Assembly (NCBI RefSeq): GCF_001598695.1 | Contig: NZ_BCZK01000019.1 | Coordinates: 35,786-99,785, forward strand | DNA length: 64,000 nt | Source of the DNA: Klebsiella oxytoca NBRC 105695 | GTDB lineage: Bacteria > Pseudomonadota > Gammaproteobacteria > Enterobacterales > Enterobacteriaceae | Reading direction: 5' to 3' | Shown: piece by piece, positions 9,967 to 20,918 of the stretch | Position numbering within the stretch: position 1 is the first letter of the stretch | Layout: each line of letters opens with the position of its first letter | Program-made: the position numbers and the translations under genes | The notes under the pieces: generated by a model | Databases searched by the model: none | What the model saw: only the letters and a program-made list of their open reading frames with translations | Told to the model about the DNA's origin: nothing

Positions 9967-10287
9967 ATGAACGACAGTGAATTCCATCGCCTGGCCGATA
10001 CCCTGTGGATGACCATCGAAGAACGCCTTGACGACTGGGACGGCGACAGCGATATCGACTGTGAAATCAACGGCGGCGTACTGACTATCAGTTTTGAAAA
10101 CGGCAGCAAGATTATTATCAACCGTCAGGAACCGCTACATCAGGTGTGGCTGGCAACGAAACAAGGCGGCTACCATTTCGACTTAAAAGGCGACGAGTGG
10201 GTATGCGACCGCAGCGGCGAAACCTTCTGGGATCTGCTGGAACAGGCGGCGACCATGCAGGCCGGTGAAGCGGTGAGTTTTCGCTAA
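9967..10287 (+). CDS. cyaY: Frataxin homologue CyaY
   Basis: CyaY binds iron and IscS and modulates Fe-S cluster assembly. The 106-residue protein has the acidic first helix rich in Glu/Asp ([18 protein letters not shown]), the iron-binding face, and the conserved [12 protein letters not shown] and [14 protein letters not shown] strands. The ATG at 9967 has a GGGAAAG ribosome site; the longer open frame upstream is not conserved. Convergent with cyaA across a REP pair. Confidence 0.96.
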   Translation: MNDSEFHRLADTLWMTIEERLDDWDGDSDIDCEINGGVLTISFENGSKIIINRQEPLHQVWLATKQGGYHFDLKGDEWVCDRSGETFWDLLEQAATMQAGEAVSFR

Positions 10288-10305
10288 GAGAGCGTGATAC
10301 GAATT

Positions 10306-10385
10306 CCCCGGATTGCGGCTAACGCCTTATCCGGGCTACAACAATCCCTATCGCCCTGTAGCCCGGGCAAGCGCAGCGCCCCCGG
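10306..10385. repeat. Pair of REP sequences in inverted orientation (BIME-like)
   Basis: Two palindromic units face each other between the convergent cyaY and cyaA genes: 10306-10339 (CCCCGGATTGCGGCTAACGC then CTTATCCGGGCTAC) and 10358-10385 (GTAGCCCGGGCAAGCGCAGC then GCCCCCGG). Both resemble the REP type common in Klebsiella/Enterobacter genomes. They probably act as mRNA stabilising or transcription-limiting hairpins. Confidence 0.8.
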
Positions 10386-10443
10386 CAAGTCCACCCGTAG
10401 AAGATTTCAAACCTATTACACCCTCAAGGCCCGCAGTTCAGGC

Positions 10444-12993
10444 TCAGGAGTAGTGCTGTAGCATCGGTGATGAGGCAGCATCCTGACCGGCTGAAGCGGT
10501 GGCAGCGGCAATCACCTGGCTGCGGAACGGAATCACCTGCTCGCGACCGTCAACGTCGACGATTTGATAAAACTGCGGCAGGTTAAAGTTGATAAAGCTG
10601 GAACCGTAGGTAAAACGGTCATGGGATGAAGAGTAGAAGCGGCTGACGTCGCGCACCAGCTCCTCTTTGCTACCTTCGCAGTGGTGATACACCTCGGCGC
10701 GGTTGCTCTCATCGAGGATATAGATGTTAAAACCGTTATCGTTATCCGCATCTTCGAAGAAGAACTGAATAATCCCTTCGCTGGCAAAGCCGTCCACTAC
10801 CTGCGGCAGCCTGACGTGGTTAGTTTCCACCTGCACCGACAGCCCGTGCAATTTGTTATGCGAAATCGCGCCATAGAATTCGATGGCGTTTTCCAGTTTC
10901 TGAACCGAAACGTTAAGACGCTCGAAGAACAACCCCCAGGTCTGCCCGGAAACGCGTAGCGCTTTAAAGCGGCCGGTATCCTGACGGGTGCTGGAAAGAC
11001 GCAGCTCAACGCATTCAGACACCAGCTGCTGTACGCGAGTGCGGATCAGACCGCGCAGATGCTGGCTATAGCAGAAAACCTCCACGCTATCCGGCGGCGC
11101 GGCGTCCTGGTGCATCTTGCCAAGAATGGTTTTCAGCGCTTCGATCATCGCCTGCTCGCCGTTAAAGTGCAGCGTACGCACCTCGTTCCACGAGTTGCGG
11201 TACAGCAGGTCGATGCTGCCAATCAGGCACTTTTGCTCTTCGCCGAAGCTGAAAACATCCAGCTTGCGGAAGTCAAAATGCACCACCTGATTGCGGAAGG
11301 CCGCCGTCGGGTCATATTCCAGGTTGACGATAATCGCCAGATGGCGGATTTCGCACGGACTGTACAGCGCTTTCGGCGTCGGAGAAGGCAGGCGCAGCGG
11401 GAAGTGATGCGCCACATCGGCCACCATCTCCTGCAGCTTCGCCAGATCGACAATGCCGTTGCCCTTAATAAACAGGCGCGTACGTGACGTCAACAGGCCG
11501 TTAAACCAGGCCCAGGCCACCAGCTTATTAAGATAACGGTTATATTCCAGCGGCTGATGGCTGATGATCGATTCCATGTCCGGCGCCCGGTTATAGACAT
11601 ACCAACCGGTGCGGTTGGCGCGGCCCGGCGGCACGTGGATAAAGGTCAGATTCGGCTCAGACAGATCCGGTGAAATTTGCGGGTTTACCAGGGTGACTTT
11701 CCCCGGCAGCGCTTCAAAGGCGGCGTACAGCTTACGCGTCAGCACGCCAATATCCTGCGGGCTGGCGGAAACGCTCAGGTTATTGCGGCGCGCAAAACGA
11801 ATCAGGTTGCGATAGCTCTGCATCATCGCATCAAGCAGTTCGTTGTGCGCTTTACGGACTTCGTCGATCTTCCAGTTGGCCCGGTTGTCGAGCATCATCA
11901 GACGCTTTTCATCCCAGCCCCACTCTTTCACCAGGTGACTGACGACTTCGCGACGCCAGCCGACGCAGGCGCGCTCGCGGCTCAGCTTCTCGCAGACTTT
12001 TAAATAGAAACATCGACGCACCAGATCGAGGCGCGTTTCATCTTCGATGGCCTGCAGATAGAGCGTCACGCGCTCCAGCATCATGCAGTAAGGATCGAGG
12101 CCAAACGAAACGATCTCACCGTCATGCAGGCGCTGTTTGATATCTTTCGCCAGCAGGCGGTTATTGGGGTACTCCCAGGAGTACGCTTCCAGCAGCAGCG
12201 TTTTCAGCACGGCCTTATAGGGCGAGTCGATGCTTTTATACAGCTGCCAGAGGCTGGCGCCGAAGTACTCTTCGGCCGACAGAGAACTCAGGCCGCCGAG
12301 ATCCAGCCATTCATTCGGCGTCAGTACGCCCTGCGCGTAGAGGCTCATGACGTAATCGTCGTAATGCTCTTCTTCATCGCACGGCACCATATTCCACAGA
12401 ATACGTTTGCCGGCAAGGCGCACCGCGGTGCGGTAAAACTCATCCAGCAGCAGGATATGCTGGGTGGAGCCGCAGTCTTCGCCGCCCAGGCTGCCGCTTT
12501 CGTTATGACGGAAGCGGTTTTCGTCGATCAGGAAGAAGCTGACCTCGACGCCCAGCGATGCCGCCCAGCTCTCCAGCAGGCTACATTTACGCTGCAGCAG
12601 CTGACGCTCTTCAGTGTCAAGCCAGGACTGATGGCAAACCCAGATATCCAGGTCAGACGAACAGCTTTGGCCGACGGAAGATGTGCTGCCCATAGAGTAA
12701 AGGCCGGTGATCGGCAGCTCGCCTTTCGGCGGCTCCTTGGCCAGCATGCCACGGTTGAGCTCGAGCTCATCAAGATAGTGACGTTGGGTTTCATCAGGCG
12801 TGTAGAGGCAAATGCCACGGGGAACGTTACCGTCAAGGTAACCCGGCATCAGCGGATGATGATAATGTAGTAATGTCGGCAGTAGACTGTAAACCTGCTG
12901 GAAAGCGGGTCCCATGGCAGCAAGGGCGCGATCCACGCGCAATTGGTTGATGGCATCCAGTCTCTGTTTCAGTGTCTCAATATAGAGGTACAA
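10444..12993 (-). CDS. cyaA: Adenylate cyclase CyaA (class I)
   Basis: Makes cAMP from ATP; activated through phosphorylated EIIA-Glc when glucose is absent. The start is the non-ATG TTG at 12993 ([17 protein letters not shown]) with an AGGCGA ribosome site, as in E. coli, where the weak TTG limits expression; the product is 849 residues. The N-terminal catalytic domain contains [19 protein letters not shown] with the nucleotidyltransferase Gly-Ser and Asp-x-Asp residues. The C-terminal half is the regulatory domain. A 39-residue upstream extension to 13110 is open but overlaps the promoter region and is rejected. The extreme C-terminus ([20 protein letters not shown]) differs from E. coli. 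Confidence 0.96.
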   Translation of the reverse strand: MYLYIETLKQRLDAINQLRVDRALAAMGPAFQQVYSLLPTLLHYHHPLMPGYLDGNVPRGICLYTPDETQRHYLDELELNRGMLAKEPPKGELPITGLYSMGSTSSVGQSCSSDLDIWVCHQSWLDTEERQLLQRKCSLLESWAASLGVEVSFFLIDENRFRHNESGSLGGEDCGSTQHILLLDEFYRTAVRLAGKRILWNMVPCDEEEHYDDYVMSLYAQGVLTPNEWLDLGGLSSLSAEEYFGASLWQLYKSIDSPYKAVLKTLLLEAYSWEYPNNRLLAKDIKQRLHDGEIVSFGLDPYCMMLERVTLYLQAIEDETRLDLVRRCFYLKVCEKLSRERACVGWRREVVSHLVKEWGWDEKRLMMLDNRANWKIDEVRKAHNELLDAMMQSYRNLIRFARRNNLSVSASPQDIGVLTRKLYAAFEALPGKVTLVNPQISPDLSEPNLTFIHVPPGRANRTGWYVYNRAPDMESIISHQPLEYNRYLNKLVAWAWFNGLLTSRTRLFIKGNGIVDLAKLQEMVADVAHHFPLRLPSPTPKALYSPCEIRHLAIIVNLEYDPTAAFRNQVVHFDFRKLDVFSFGEEQKCLIGSIDLLYRNSWNEVRTLHFNGEQAMIEALKTILGKMHQDAAPPDSVEVFCYSQHLRGLIRTRVQQLVSECVELRLSSTRQDTGRFKALRVSGQTWGLFFERLNVSVQKLENAIEFYGAISHNKLHGLSVQVETNHVRLPQVVDGFASEGIIQFFFEDADNDNGFNIYILDESNRAEVYHHCEGSKEELVRDVSRFYSSSHDRFTYGSSFINFNLPQFYQIVDVDGREQVIPFRSQVIAAATASAGQDAASSPMLQHYS

Positions 12994-13339
12994 GACATAT
13001 CGCCTGATGTTCAAAAACCCGACGTACAATAGTACGGAGAGTTTCAGTATTTCAACAAAAACCGTCACCATTCGTCGTCGGTGTGGTTGTGGTGAACTGC
13101 TGACTGACAAATGGTTTAAAACGTGATCAATCTAACACCTTGCTGATTGACCGTAAAGAAAGATGCGCTACATACAAGTGTAGCACCCTTTACTACGTGT
13201 AAATTCTTCACTACGTTTGCGGCAACTCGCAAACGCATGAAAGGCTAAAAAGATGGCCGCGACCCTTAACCCCACAAAACTAACATCCCTAAGACAACAA
13301 TGTTAGGATGGTTAGTGGTCGACAATGACGGTAACAAGC
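12994..13339. promoter_or_regulatory. Divergent control region between cyaA and hemC
   Basis: A 346-bp gene-free region between divergent cyaA and hemC. Besides the CRP site near cyaA it contains an inverted repeat close to hemC (13280-13288 with 13306-13315, one bulge) that could form a hairpin in the hemC leader. Promoters for both operons must lie here, but I could not fix their exact -35/-10 elements. Confidence 0.6.
13119..13140 (-). promoter_or_regulatory. CRP-cAMP binding site of cyaA
   Basis: On the minus strand the site contains GTGTT-AGATTG-ATCACG, a good match to TGTGA-N6-TCACA with a conserved TCAC half. E. coli cyaA has a CRP site at the corresponding place by which cAMP-CRP represses its own synthesis. 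Confidence 0.75.
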
Positions 13340-14281
13340 ATGTTAGACAAAGTTTTGAGAATTGCCACACGGCAAAGCCCGCTTGCGCTATGGCAGGCAC
13401 ATTATGTGAAAGAGCGTCTGGAGTCCTGCCACCCGGGGCTTTCCGTTGAACTGGTGCCTATGGTCACCCGCGGCGACGTGATCCTTGATACGCCCCTTGC
13501 AAAAGTGGGCGGTAAGGGTCTGTTTGTGAAAGAGTTAGAGCTGGCGATGCTGGAAGGCCGCGCCGACATCGCCGTCCATTCGATGAAAGACGTACCGGTG
13601 GAGTTTCCCGCAGGGCTTGGGCTGGTGACCATCTGCGAGCGTGAAGATCCGCGCGATGCGTTTGTCTCAAACCACTACGCTTCCATTGATGAATTGCCGC
13701 ACGGCAGCATCGTTGGCACGTCAAGTTTACGCCGCCAGTGTCAGCTGGCCGCAGCGCGGCCGGATCTCACGATCCGCTCCCTGCGCGGCAACGTAGGCAC
13801 GCGTCTGGGCAAGCTTGATAGCGGCGAGTATGACGCCATTATTCTTGCCGCCGCAGGGCTTAAACGCCTGAACCTGGAGGCGCGTATTCGTCAACCGCTA
13901 TCGCCGGAGCAATCACTGCCCGCCGTTGGCCAGGGCGCGGTCGGCATCGAGTGTCGTCTTGACGACGAATGGACCAAAGCGCTACTGGCCCCGTTAAATC
14001 ATACGGAAACGGCCATACGCGTACGCGCTGAACGGGCGATGAACACCCGGCTGGAAGGCGGCTGTCAGGTGCCGATCGGCAGCTATGCCGAACTGATCGA
14101 CGGTGAGCTATGGCTGCGCGCGCTGGTTGGCGCGCCGGATGGCTCACAAATGGTGCGCGGCGAGCGGCGCGGCCGTGCGGAAGAGGCAGAAACGCTCGGC
14201 GTCTCTCTCGCCGAAGAGCTTCTGAATAACGGCGCACGTGACATTCTTGCCGTCGTCTATGCAGGAGAAGGTCCACAATGA
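13340..14281 (+). CDS. hemC: Porphobilinogen deaminase HemC
   Basis: Polymerises four porphobilinogens to hydroxymethylbilane. The 313-residue sequence starts [18 protein letters not shown]; the dipyrromethane-cofactor cysteine is in [13 protein letters not shown], and the catalytic Asp region is in HSMKDVP. ATG 13340 is chosen to match family length; an open extension to 13325 adds five non-conserved residues. The stop codon overlaps the hemD start (ATGA). First gene of hemCDXY. Confidence 0.96.
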   Translation: MLDKVLRIATRQSPLALWQAHYVKERLESCHPGLSVELVPMVTRGDVILDTPLAKVGGKGLFVKELELAMLEGRADIAVHSMKDVPVEFPAGLGLVTICEREDPRDAFVSNHYASIDELPHGSIVGTSSLRRQCQLAAARPDLTIRSLRGNVGTRLGKLDSGEYDAIILAAAGLKRLNLEARIRQPLSPEQSLPAVGQGAVGIECRLDDEWTKALLAPLNHTETAIRVRAERAMNTRLEGGCQVPIGSYAELIDGELWLRALVGAPDGSQMVRGERRGRAEEAETLGVSLAEELLNNGARDILAVVYAGEGPQ

Positions 14282-15018
14282 GTATCCTGGTCACCCGTCC
14301 GCTGCCGCAAGGCGAAGAGTTAGTCAGCCGCCTGCGCGCGCTGGGGCGCGTGGCCTGGAGCTTCCCGCTCATTGAATTTACCCCTGGACGTCAGCTTCCT
14401 GAGCTGGGCGGCCAGCTGGAAAACCTCGCGGCTGGCGATTTGCTCTTCGCACTGTCCCAGCACGCCGTTGAGTTTGCCCACTCTCGCCTCCAGCAGCAAA
14501 GGCTGCGCTGGCCTTCGGCGCCTGACTATTTTGCCATTGGCCGCACCACCGCGCTGGCCCTGCATAAAGTCAGCAATCGTCATGTTCGCTATCCGTTAGA
14601 TCGGGAAATCAGCGAAGTCTTGCTACAATTACCTGAATTACAAAACATTGCGGGGAAAAGAGCGCTCATCCTGCGCGGTAACGGCGGGCGGGAATTACTC
14701 GGTGACACGCTTCGCGAACGCGGTGCTGATGTCACTTTTTGTGAATGTTATCAACGTAGTGCAAGGCACTATGATGGCGCAGAAGAAGCAATGCGCTGGC
14801 AGTCTCGCGGTATTTCAACGCTGGTCATTACCAGCGGCGAGATGCTGCAGCAGCTCTGGACGCTGATACCACAGTGGTATCGCGAACGTTGGCTCCTGAG
14901 CTGTCGCATTTTAGTTGTCAGTGAACGTCTGGCCGAGCAGGCCAGAGAATTGGGCTGGCAGGATATCCAGGTTGCCGATAGCGCCGACAACGATGCGCTG
15001 CTACGCGCATTACAATAA
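14278..15018 (+). CDS. hemD: Uroporphyrinogen-III synthase HemD
   Basis: Cyclises hydroxymethylbilane with inversion of ring D to give uroporphyrinogen III, the branch point to heme, siroheme and cobalamin. 246 residues, two-lobed Rossmann-like family with poor sequence conservation; the start [16 protein letters not shown] and the helix-rich second domain ([13 protein letters not shown]) are typical. It overlaps hemC by four bases and is followed after 21 bp by hemX. Confidence 0.94.
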   Translation: MSILVTRPLPQGEELVSRLRALGRVAWSFPLIEFTPGRQLPELGGQLENLAAGDLLFALSQHAVEFAHSRLQQQRLRWPSAPDYFAIGRTTALALHKVSNRHVRYPLDREISEVLLQLPELQNIAGKRALILRGNGGRELLGDTLRERGADVTFCECYQRSARHYDGAEEAMRWQSRGISTLVITSGEMLQQLWTLIPQWYRERWLLSCRILVVSERLAEQARELGWQDIQVADSADNDALLRALQ

Positions 15019-15039
15019 CTCTCAACATTGGAAGCCATA

Positions 15040-16224
15040 ATGACGGAACAACAGAATCAATCCGCCGTGGTTGAAGAGACCAGGGAGGCCGTGGACACGA
15101 CGTCACAGCCAGAAAATAACGTAGAAAAGAAAAACGGCGGCAGTAAAACCAGCCTCGCGCTGAGCGCAATAGCTATTGCTATCGCCCTCGCCGCTGGCAT
15201 AGGTCTTTATGGCCTGACGAAGACCCAGGCAACCCGCCAGAGCGAAGCCAGCGCCGGGCTATCCAGCCAGATCGCCGCGCTGCAAAAAGCCCAGGAAAGC
15301 CAAAAAAGCGAACTCGAAGGCATTATTAAACAGCAGGCCGACCAGTTGACGGAAGCGCAGCGTCAGCAGGAGGCTCTGGCGAAGAAGCTGGAAGAAGTTC
15401 AGGAGAAGGTTGCGGTTATTTCCGGCAGCGACGCAAAAACCTGGCTGCTCGCGCAGGCGGATTTCCTCGTGAAACTGGCCGGACGTAAGCTGTGGAGCGA
15501 TCAGGACGTAACGACCGCTGCCGCGCTGCTGAAAAGCGCCGACGCCAGCCTCGCCGATATGAACGATCCGAGCCTGATCGCCGCGCGTCGCGCCATTACC
15601 GACGATATTGCCTCGCTTTCTGCCGTGAGTCAGGTCGACTACGACGGCATCATTCTGAAGGTGAACCAGCTCGCCAACCAGATCGATAATCTCCGTCTGG
15701 CGGACAACAACGATGACGACACGCCGATGGATTCCGATAGCGATGAGCTATCCAGCTCCATTACCGAATGGCGTGTAAACCTGCAAAAAAGCTGGCAGAA
15801 CTTTATGGACAGCTTTATTACCATTCGCCGCCGCGATGAAACCGCCGTGCCGCTGCTGGCGCCGAACCAGGACGTCTACCTGCGCGAAAATATTCGCTCC
15901 CGTCTGCTGGTCGCAGCGCAGGCTGTCCCTCGCCATCAGGAAGAAACCTACAAACAGGCTCTGGATAACGTCTCGACCTGGGTTCGCGCTTACTACGACA
16001 CGGAAGACGCCACCACCAAAGCCTTCCTTGAGGATGTGGATAAGCTCAGCCAGCAAAGCATCACCATGAACGTACCGGAAAACCTGCAAAGCCAGGCGCT
16101 GCTTGAGAAACTAATGCAGACGCGAGTGCGTAATCTGATGGCGCAGCCGGCTGAACCCCAGACCAGCGCGCCGGCCCCTGCCCCTGCAGCCCACGCGCCA
16201 ACGCCTGCGCCACAAGGAGAGTAA
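15040..16224 (+). CDS. hemX: HemX, inner-membrane protein of the heme operon
   Basis: A 394-residue bitopic protein: a polar cytoplasmic N-terminus, one transmembrane helix at about residues 38-58 ([16 protein letters not shown]), a predicted coiled coil rich in Gln/Glu/Lys (about 68-125), and a C-terminal domain ending in a Pro/Ala-rich tail. Often labelled uroporphyrinogen-III C-methyltransferase by old annotation, but no SAM-binding methyltransferase motif is present, so I do not assign that activity. ATG 15040 (MTEQQNQ) has a GGAAG ribosome site. Followed by hemY after 3 bp. Confidence 0.9.
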   Translation: MTEQQNQSAVVEETREAVDTTSQPENNVEKKNGGSKTSLALSAIAIAIALAAGIGLYGLTKTQATRQSEASAGLSSQIAALQKAQESQKSELEGIIKQQADQLTEAQRQQEALAKKLEEVQEKVAVISGSDAKTWLLAQADFLVKLAGRKLWSDQDVTTAAALLKSADASLADMNDPSLIAARRAITDDIASLSAVSQVDYDGIILKVNQLANQIDNLRLADNNDDDTPMDSDSDELSSSITEWRVNLQKSWQNFMDSFITIRRRDETAVPLLAPNQDVYLRENIRSRLLVAAQAVPRHQEETYKQALDNVSTWVRAYYDTEDATTKAFLEDVDKLSQQSITMNVPENLQSQALLEKLMQTRVRNLMAQPAEPQTSAPAPAPAAHAPTPAPQGE

Positions 16225-16227
16225 CGC

Positions 16228-17424
16228 ATGTTGAAAATTCTCTTACTCTTCGCGCTGCTGCTTGCCGGGATTGTGGTCGGGCCGATGATCGCGGGTCATC
16301 AGGGCTACGTGCTAATCCAGACCGATAACTACAATATTGAAACCAGCGTGACCGGGCTTGCGATCATCCTGATCCTCACCATGGTGGTACTGTTTGCCAT
16401 TGAGTGGCTACTGCGGCGGATTTTCCGCACCGGCGCGCACACCCGCGGCTGGTTCGTTGGCCGTAAGCGTCGTCGCGCTCGTAAGCAAACAGAGCAGGCG
16501 CTGCTGAAGCTGGCGGAAGGTGATTACCAGCAGGTTGAGAAGCTGATGGCGAAAAATGCCGATCACGCTGAACAGCCCGTTGTGAACTACCTGCTGGCAG
16601 CGGAAGCCGCCCAGCAGCGTGGAGATGAAGCTCGCGCTAACCAGCATCTGGAGCGCGCTGCTGAATTAGCCGGTGACGATCTGATCCCTGTCGAAATAAC
16701 CCGCGTACGTCTGCAGTTGGCGCGTAATGAAAACCACGCCGCCCGCCACGGTATCGATAGGCTGTTGGAGATCACGCCGCGTCATCCGGAGGTTCTGCGC
16801 CTTGCCGAGCAGGCCTACATCCGTACCGGCGCCTGGAATTCGCTGCTGGATATCATTCCGTCAATGGCGAAAGCCAACGTCAGCGATGAAGAGCATCGCG
16901 CTGAGCTGGAACAGCTGGCGTGGATTGGTCTGATGGATAAAACGCTGGCCGACGGCGGCAGCGAAGGTTTGCGCGACTGGTGGAAAAGCCAGAGCCGTAA
17001 AACCCGCAGCCAGGTGGCGCTACAGGTGGCGATGGCGAATCGTCTTATCGAAAGCGACGATCATGATACCGCGCAGCAGATTATTATCGAAGGTCTGAAA
17101 AAGCACTATGACGACCGTCTGGTTATGCCGATTCCGCGGCTGAAAACCAATAACCCTGAGCAGCTGGAAAAAGTGCTGCGTCAGCAGCTTAAAACGGTCG
17201 GCGATCGTCCGCTGCTGTGGAGTACGCTGGGGCAATCGCTGATGCGCCACGGTGAGTGGCAGGAGGCCAGCATCGCGTTCCGCGCAGCCCTCAAGCAGCG
17301 CCCGGATGCGTTTGACTACGCATGGCTGGCGGATACTCTTGACCGCCTGCATCAGCCGGAAGAAGCGGCGACGATGCGTCGCGACGGCCTGCTGTTAACC
17401 CTGCAAAACAATCCGCAGCAGTAA
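16228..17424 (+). CDS. hemY: HemY, TPR-containing inner-membrane protein
   Basis: A 398-residue protein with two N-terminal transmembrane helices (about 1-20 and 38-60, VTGLAIILILTMVVLFAIEW), an Arg-rich segment and a series of TPR-like helical repeats (for example AAEAAQQRGDEARANQHLER). It is the HemY of the enterobacterial heme operon and is unrelated to Bacillus HemY protoporphyrinogen oxidase. A scaffolding role for late heme enzymes is suspected but unproven. Last gene of hemCDXY. Confidence 0.9.
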   Translation: MLKILLLFALLLAGIVVGPMIAGHQGYVLIQTDNYNIETSVTGLAIILILTMVVLFAIEWLLRRIFRTGAHTRGWFVGRKRRRARKQTEQALLKLAEGDYQQVEKLMAKNADHAEQPVVNYLLAAEAAQQRGDEARANQHLERAAELAGDDLIPVEITRVRLQLARNENHAARHGIDRLLEITPRHPEVLRLAEQAYIRTGAWNSLLDIIPSMAKANVSDEEHRAELEQLAWIGLMDKTLADGGSEGLRDWWKSQSRKTRSQVALQVAMANRLIESDDHDTAQQIIIEGLKKHYDDRLVMPIPRLKTNNPEQLEKVLRQQLKTVGDRPLLWSTLGQSLMRHGEWQEASIAFRAALKQRPDAFDYAWLADTLDRLHQPEEAATMRRDGLLLTLQNNPQQ

Positions 17425-17490
17425 TGTCACTCTCGCCTCCGCCGGGGGCGAGAATCACTTCCTCTCCCGCCGGAACGTTTCCCGCTCCCT

Positions 17491-17531
17491 GAAAAGAAAA
17501 AAACGCCTGCTCTGAAACCAGGGCAGGCGTT
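17491..17531 (-). terminator. Minus-strand terminator-like hairpin after hemY
   Basis: A 9-bp perfect stem (17502-17510 with 17523-17531) followed on the minus strand by TTTTTTCTTTTC. It would stop transcription coming leftward from the tRNA region and so protect the 3' end of hemY. Confidence 0.65.
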
Positions 17532-17599
17532 AAAACAGGTCTGTTTGACAACAAATTGGGTGCTTCACTCAACGTAGTGTCCATGGTGTTTGATGAGGC

Positions 17600-17726
17600 T
17601 ATATGCTTCATCCTTCACGCTGTCTCTTCGTTAGCTGCACACGCTCACTCCAGTCACTTACCTTTGTAAGCTCCTGGGGATTCCCGTGCTGGCCGTCTCG
17701 ACACATCATGAATGATTTAGCATATA
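17600..17726. repeat. ERIC element (enterobacterial repetitive intergenic consensus), full 127 bp
   Basis: The sequence is bounded by inverted TATATGC/GCATATA ends exactly 127 bp apart, the canonical ERIC length. Its core contains GTAAGCTCCTGGGGATT, the conserved ERIC heart, preceded by CTCCAGTCACTTAC on the other arm. ERICs are non-coding, highly structured repeats of enterobacteria that move by an unknown mechanism. This copy occupies the place held by aslA/aslB in E. coli. The rest of the gene-free stretch 17425-18008 holds only the two minus-strand terminators. Confidence 0.92.
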
Positions 17727-17974
17727 AAATGCGACATCTGTCAGTGGACGATAAGCACCGTAAAACGGCTCTGCATCATTCCTGAGTTTATGAGGCACTA
17801 AGGCGAACATAAGAGATGGAATGAGCATCTACCCGATTATTATCGCACAGGATCAGGAGAAGATGCATCTATCTGAACAAAGAATTGGGACTATTCTGGA
17901 CAATAAATGACGTCAGGGTTAACGAAGTATTGTTTGCGATATCAGGGAGATAAACGTTTTTTTGCAGAATCAGA

Positions 17975-18002
17975 AAACAAAAAACCCCGCCGAAGCGGGG
18001 TT
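17975..18002 (-). terminator. Terminator of the argX-hisR-leuT-proM tRNA operon
   Basis: An 8-bp stem with a TTCG tetraloop (minus strand AACCCCGC-TTCG-GCGGGGTT) followed by TTTTGTTTTC, directly after the proM CCA end. Confidence 0.92.
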
Positions 18003-18008
18003 CAAAAT

Positions 18009-18085
18009 TGGTCGGCGAGAGAGGATTCGAACCTCCGACCCACTGGTCCCAAACCAGTTGCGCTACCAAGCTGCGCTACTCGCCG
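18009..18085 (-). tRNA. proM: tRNA-Pro (anticodon TGG)
   Basis: 77 nt including an encoded CCA. The minus strand starts CGGCGAGTAGCGCAGC and has the anticodon loop TTTGGGA (TGG), the T arm GGTTCGAATCC and the acceptor CGCCGACCA. Fourth and last gene of the argX-hisR-leuT-proM operon, as in E. coli. Confidence 0.97.
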
Positions 18086-18130
18086 ATGTACTGCTTTTTT
18101 GAATTTTTAGTTCAATTCTTTATAAAGTCG

Positions 18131-18217
18131 TGGTGCGAGGGGGGGGACTTGAACCCCCACGTCCGTAAGAACACTAACACCTGAAGCTAGCGCGTCTACC
18201 AATTCCGCCACCTTCGC
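18131..18217 (-). tRNA. leuT: tRNA-Leu (anticodon CAG)
   Basis: 87 nt class II tRNA with a long variable arm and encoded CCA. The minus strand starts GCGAAGGTGGCGGAATTGG; the anticodon CAG lies in GCTTCAGGTGT; T arm GGTTCAAGTCC. Confidence 0.97.
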
Positions 18218-18239
18218 AATTTCACAACTTTCTAAATAA

Positions 18240-18316
18240 TGGGGTGGCTAATGGGATTCGAACCCACGACAACTGGAATCACAATCCAGGGCTCTACCAA
18301 CTGAGCTATAGCCACC
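18240..18316 (-). tRNA. hisR: tRNA-His (anticodon GTG)
   Basis: 77 nt including the extra 5' G(-1) typical of tRNA-His and an encoded CCA. The minus strand starts GGTGGCTATAGCTCAGTTGG; anticodon GTG in GGATTGTGATTCC; T arm GGTTCGAATCC. Confidence 0.97.
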
Positions 18317-18370
18317 ACTGCAAATCTTTTACGCGGTATTGAAACCACCGCAGCTCCAGCACCGGGTAAA

Positions 18371-18447
<77 letters not shown>

Positions 18448-18468
18448 TTAGCGCCGTTGCGGGGTCGG

Positions 18469-18497
18469 ATAATACGGACTTCCTACCCCGCTGTCTA
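18469..18497 (-). promoter_or_regulatory. Promoter of the argX tRNA operon
   Basis: Minus strand TAGACA (18497-18492), a 17-bp spacer and TATTAT (18474-18469), followed by a GC-rich discriminator, the signature of stringently controlled stable-RNA promoters. Confidence 0.75.
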
Positions 18498-18552
18498 GTG
18501 CCTTTTAAAAGAAAATTATCGTTTGCTCATGCTTTGTGCGTTTTGTTGCTTA

Positions 18553-19935
18553 TTACGCCACATTATCAACATTTCCGCGTCGACCAAGGCCAAATACCTT
18601 ATAAATAAGCGTCACGGCGGCGAGGAAAATAATTCCGACAAAGAGCGACATACGCGTATCGTCGTTAAATCCCATCCCTATCAGCACGCAAACCAGGAAC
18701 GCCATGGTTAAATAGTTTGCCCACGGGAATAGCAGCGAGCGGAAAGGATGGCTGGCCATCGCTTCTTTATGTACCAGACGAAAACGTAGCTGGCTAATCA
18801 GAATTACGAACCATGGCACCATTCCCGGCAGCACGCTGGCGCTGTAGACGTAAACAAATACCCGCTGTGGATTAGGAATAATGTAGTTCAGGCACGAACC
18901 GACCAGCAGAATCAGGATCGACAGCGCCACGCCCGCCGACGGCACGCCGTTACGCGAAACTCTGGCGATGGCCGCAGGCAGCTGGCGATTCTTTGCCAGC
19001 GCGTAGAGCATCCGTCCACAGCTATACATTCCGCTGTTACAACCGGAAAGCGCCGCCGTCAGCACCACAAAGTTGATAATCCCTGCCGCTGCGGTGATAC
19101 CGATTTTGGCAAAGGTCAGCACGAACGGACTGCCGTTGGAGCCTATCTGATCCCACGGGAAAATAGTGACGATCACAAAAATCGCCCCGACATAGAAAAT
19201 CAGGATTCGCCACAGCACTTTGCCGACCGCGCTACGCAGAGTGACCTGCGGATTTTTCGCTTCACCGGCGGTGATCCCGATAAGCTCGACGCCCTGATAG
19301 GAGGCGACCACGATGCATAGCGCCGTCAGAAAGCCCTTCCAGCCGCCGGCAAAGAAACCGCCGTGCTCGGTCAGATTGCTAAAGCCAATGGAGTGTCCGC
19401 CGTTGCCAAAGCCAAAGAAGATGACGCCCAGCCCCACCACGATCATGACAATAATGGTGGTCACTTTAATCATGGCAAACCAGAATTCAATTTCGCCGTA
19501 CAGACGTACCGCCGCCAGATTCGCCAGCGCGACCAGCCCAACCGCGATAAGCGCCGGTATCCACTGCGCCATCTCCGGGAACCAGAACTGGACATAGACC
19601 CCGATCGCCGTAATCTCCGATATCCCGACCGCCATCCACATAAACCAGTAGGACCAGGCGGTCAGATAGCCAAAAAACGGGCTCATATAGCGGTGCGCAT
19701 AAACAGCGAACGAGCCGGTAACCGGTTCGAGGAACAGCATTTCGCCCATCGAACGCATAATAAAGAAGACGAAGAGCCCCGCGATAATATACGCCAGCAG
19801 AACCGAAGGTCCGGCCCACTTCAGCGTACTTGCCGCCCCCATAAATAGTCCCACGCCAATCGTGCCGCCAAGGGCGATTAGCTCAATGTGCCGCGCCTCC
19901 AGTCCCCGCTGAAGTTCCGCTTTTTTCTCAGTCAT
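18553..19935 (-). CDS. yifK: Amino-acid permease YifK (threonine/serine transporter ThrP)
   Basis: A 460-residue amino acid-polyamine-organocation (APC) family permease with twelve predicted transmembrane helices and the AAT-family signature near the N-terminus ([24 protein letters not shown]). The E. coli homologue (renamed ThrP) is a proton-coupled threonine/serine symporter. AGAGGC precedes the start. Located downstream of wecG on the same strand but 230 bp away, so probably transcribed separately. Confidence 0.93.
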   Translation of the reverse strand: MTEKKAELQRGLEARHIELIALGGTIGVGLFMGAASTLKWAGPSVLLAYIIAGLFVFFIMRSMGEMLFLEPVTGSFAVYAHRYMSPFFGYLTAWSYWFMWMAVGISEITAIGVYVQFWFPEMAQWIPALIAVGLVALANLAAVRLYGEIEFWFAMIKVTTIIVMIVVGLGVIFFGFGNGGHSIGFSNLTEHGGFFAGGWKGFLTALCIVVASYQGVELIGITAGEAKNPQVTLRSAVGKVLWRILIFYVGAIFVIVTIFPWDQIGSNGSPFVLTFAKIGITAAAGIINFVVLTAALSGCNSGMYSCGRMLYALAKNRQLPAAIARVSRNGVPSAGVALSILILLVGSCLNYIIPNPQRVFVYVYSASVLPGMVPWFVILISQLRFRLVHKEAMASHPFRSLLFPWANYLTMAFLVCVLIGMGFNDDTRMSLFVGIIFLAAVTLIYKVFGLGRRGNVDNVA

Positions 19936-20166
19936 ATAGCCTCTTGTGTTTGCCCTGCTCCGGATTTAAGCGCATCCCAGGCGAGATGGGCTTATGCCGG
20001 TTATTTTTATGAACGAATAGCCCTGCCTGCGCGACGGTAAACCTGACCGTCGCGTTTTAAGCATGCGAATGGTTAATGAATTTGAGGGAAATGGCAAATA
20101 AAGTATCAGGCGAGTGAAGACATTACACAGAATATCCAGGTAAACCCGCCCGCTCGCAGTGGAATA

Positions 20167-20907
20167 TCAAAGCTTATCGGTATAATACCAGCGTAAATAG
20201 CGCAGCAGACGCGCCTGCCTTTTTATTCGGCTCGGCTGCGAAACCAGGCGATAAAACCACTCCAGCCCCAGGTCCTGCCAGAACTTCGGCGCTCGCTGAA
20301 CATGACCGGTAAAGACATCGTAGGTTCCGCCTACGCCCATATAAAGCGCCTGCGGATAAACTTCCCGGCAATCGCGCATCAGGATCTCCTGACGCGGCGA
20401 CCCCATCGCCACGGTGACGATCTTCGCCCCGCTATCGCGAATACGTTCAAACAGCGCCTGACGCTGGTCAGCAGCGAAATAGCCGTCCTGGCTGCCGACG
20501 ATGTTTACGTTCCAGCGCTGACGAAGCTGCTGTTCCGTCTGCGCCAGCACTTCGGGCTTACCGCCGATCAGAAATACCGGCGTTCCCTGAGCGCCAGCGC
20601 GCGCCATCAGCGCTTCCCATAAATCAGCCCCGGCGACGCGCGATACCTGCGCCTGAGGGTATTTTTTACGTAATGAGCGCACCACGCTGATGCCGTCAGC
20701 ATATTTAAACTCTGCGGCTTCGATCAGCGCCCGAACTTCGGGGTTATCCTCTACCGCCAGCATCTTCTCTGCATTAATCGCCACCAGCGTACCCGTACGG
20801 ATCTCGCCATCGGCATACAGATAGTCCAGAGCATGTTGCATATCGCGCCAACCAATGAGTTGCAACCCTCTCAGCAGGTACAACGGCGCGGATGTAGTCT
20901 CAGTCAT
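20167..20907 (-). CDS. wecG: UDP-N-acetyl-D-mannosaminuronic acid transferase WecG
   Basis: Adds ManNAcA to lipid I (GlcNAc-PP-undecaprenol) to make ECA lipid II. A 246-residue WecG/TagA/CpsF family (GT26) protein with conserved [25 protein letters not shown] and [12 protein letters not shown] segments. ATG 20907 is preferred over the in-frame GTG at 20913: the length equals E. coli WecG and the AAGG ribosome site is well placed. Last gene of the ECA operon, 11 bp after wzyE. Confidence 0.95.
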   Translation of the reverse strand: MTETTSAPLYLLRGLQLIGWRDMQHALDYLYADGEIRTGTLVAINAEKMLAVEDNPEVRALIEAAEFKYADGISVVRSLRKKYPQAQVSRVAGADLWEALMARAGAQGTPVFLIGGKPEVLAQTEQQLRQRWNVNIVGSQDGYFAADQRQALFERIRDSGAKIVTVAMGSPRQEILMRDCREVYPQALYMGVGGTYDVFTGHVQRAPKFWQDLGLEWFYRLVSQPSRIKRQARLLRYLRWYYTDKL

Positions 20908-20918
20908 GTACACCCTTA

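Noticed and set aside
12994..13110. 39-codon upstream extension of cyaA
   Set aside because: It precedes the conserved TTG start with its ribosome site; the CRP site lies just upstream at 13119-13140.
15040..16224. HemX as uroporphyrinogen-III methyltransferase
   Set aside because: No SAM-binding methyltransferase motif; the name is inherited from old annotation.
17603..17785. 60-codon ORF downstream of hemY
   Set aside because: It lies almost wholly inside the ERIC element; ERICs often contain chance ORFs.
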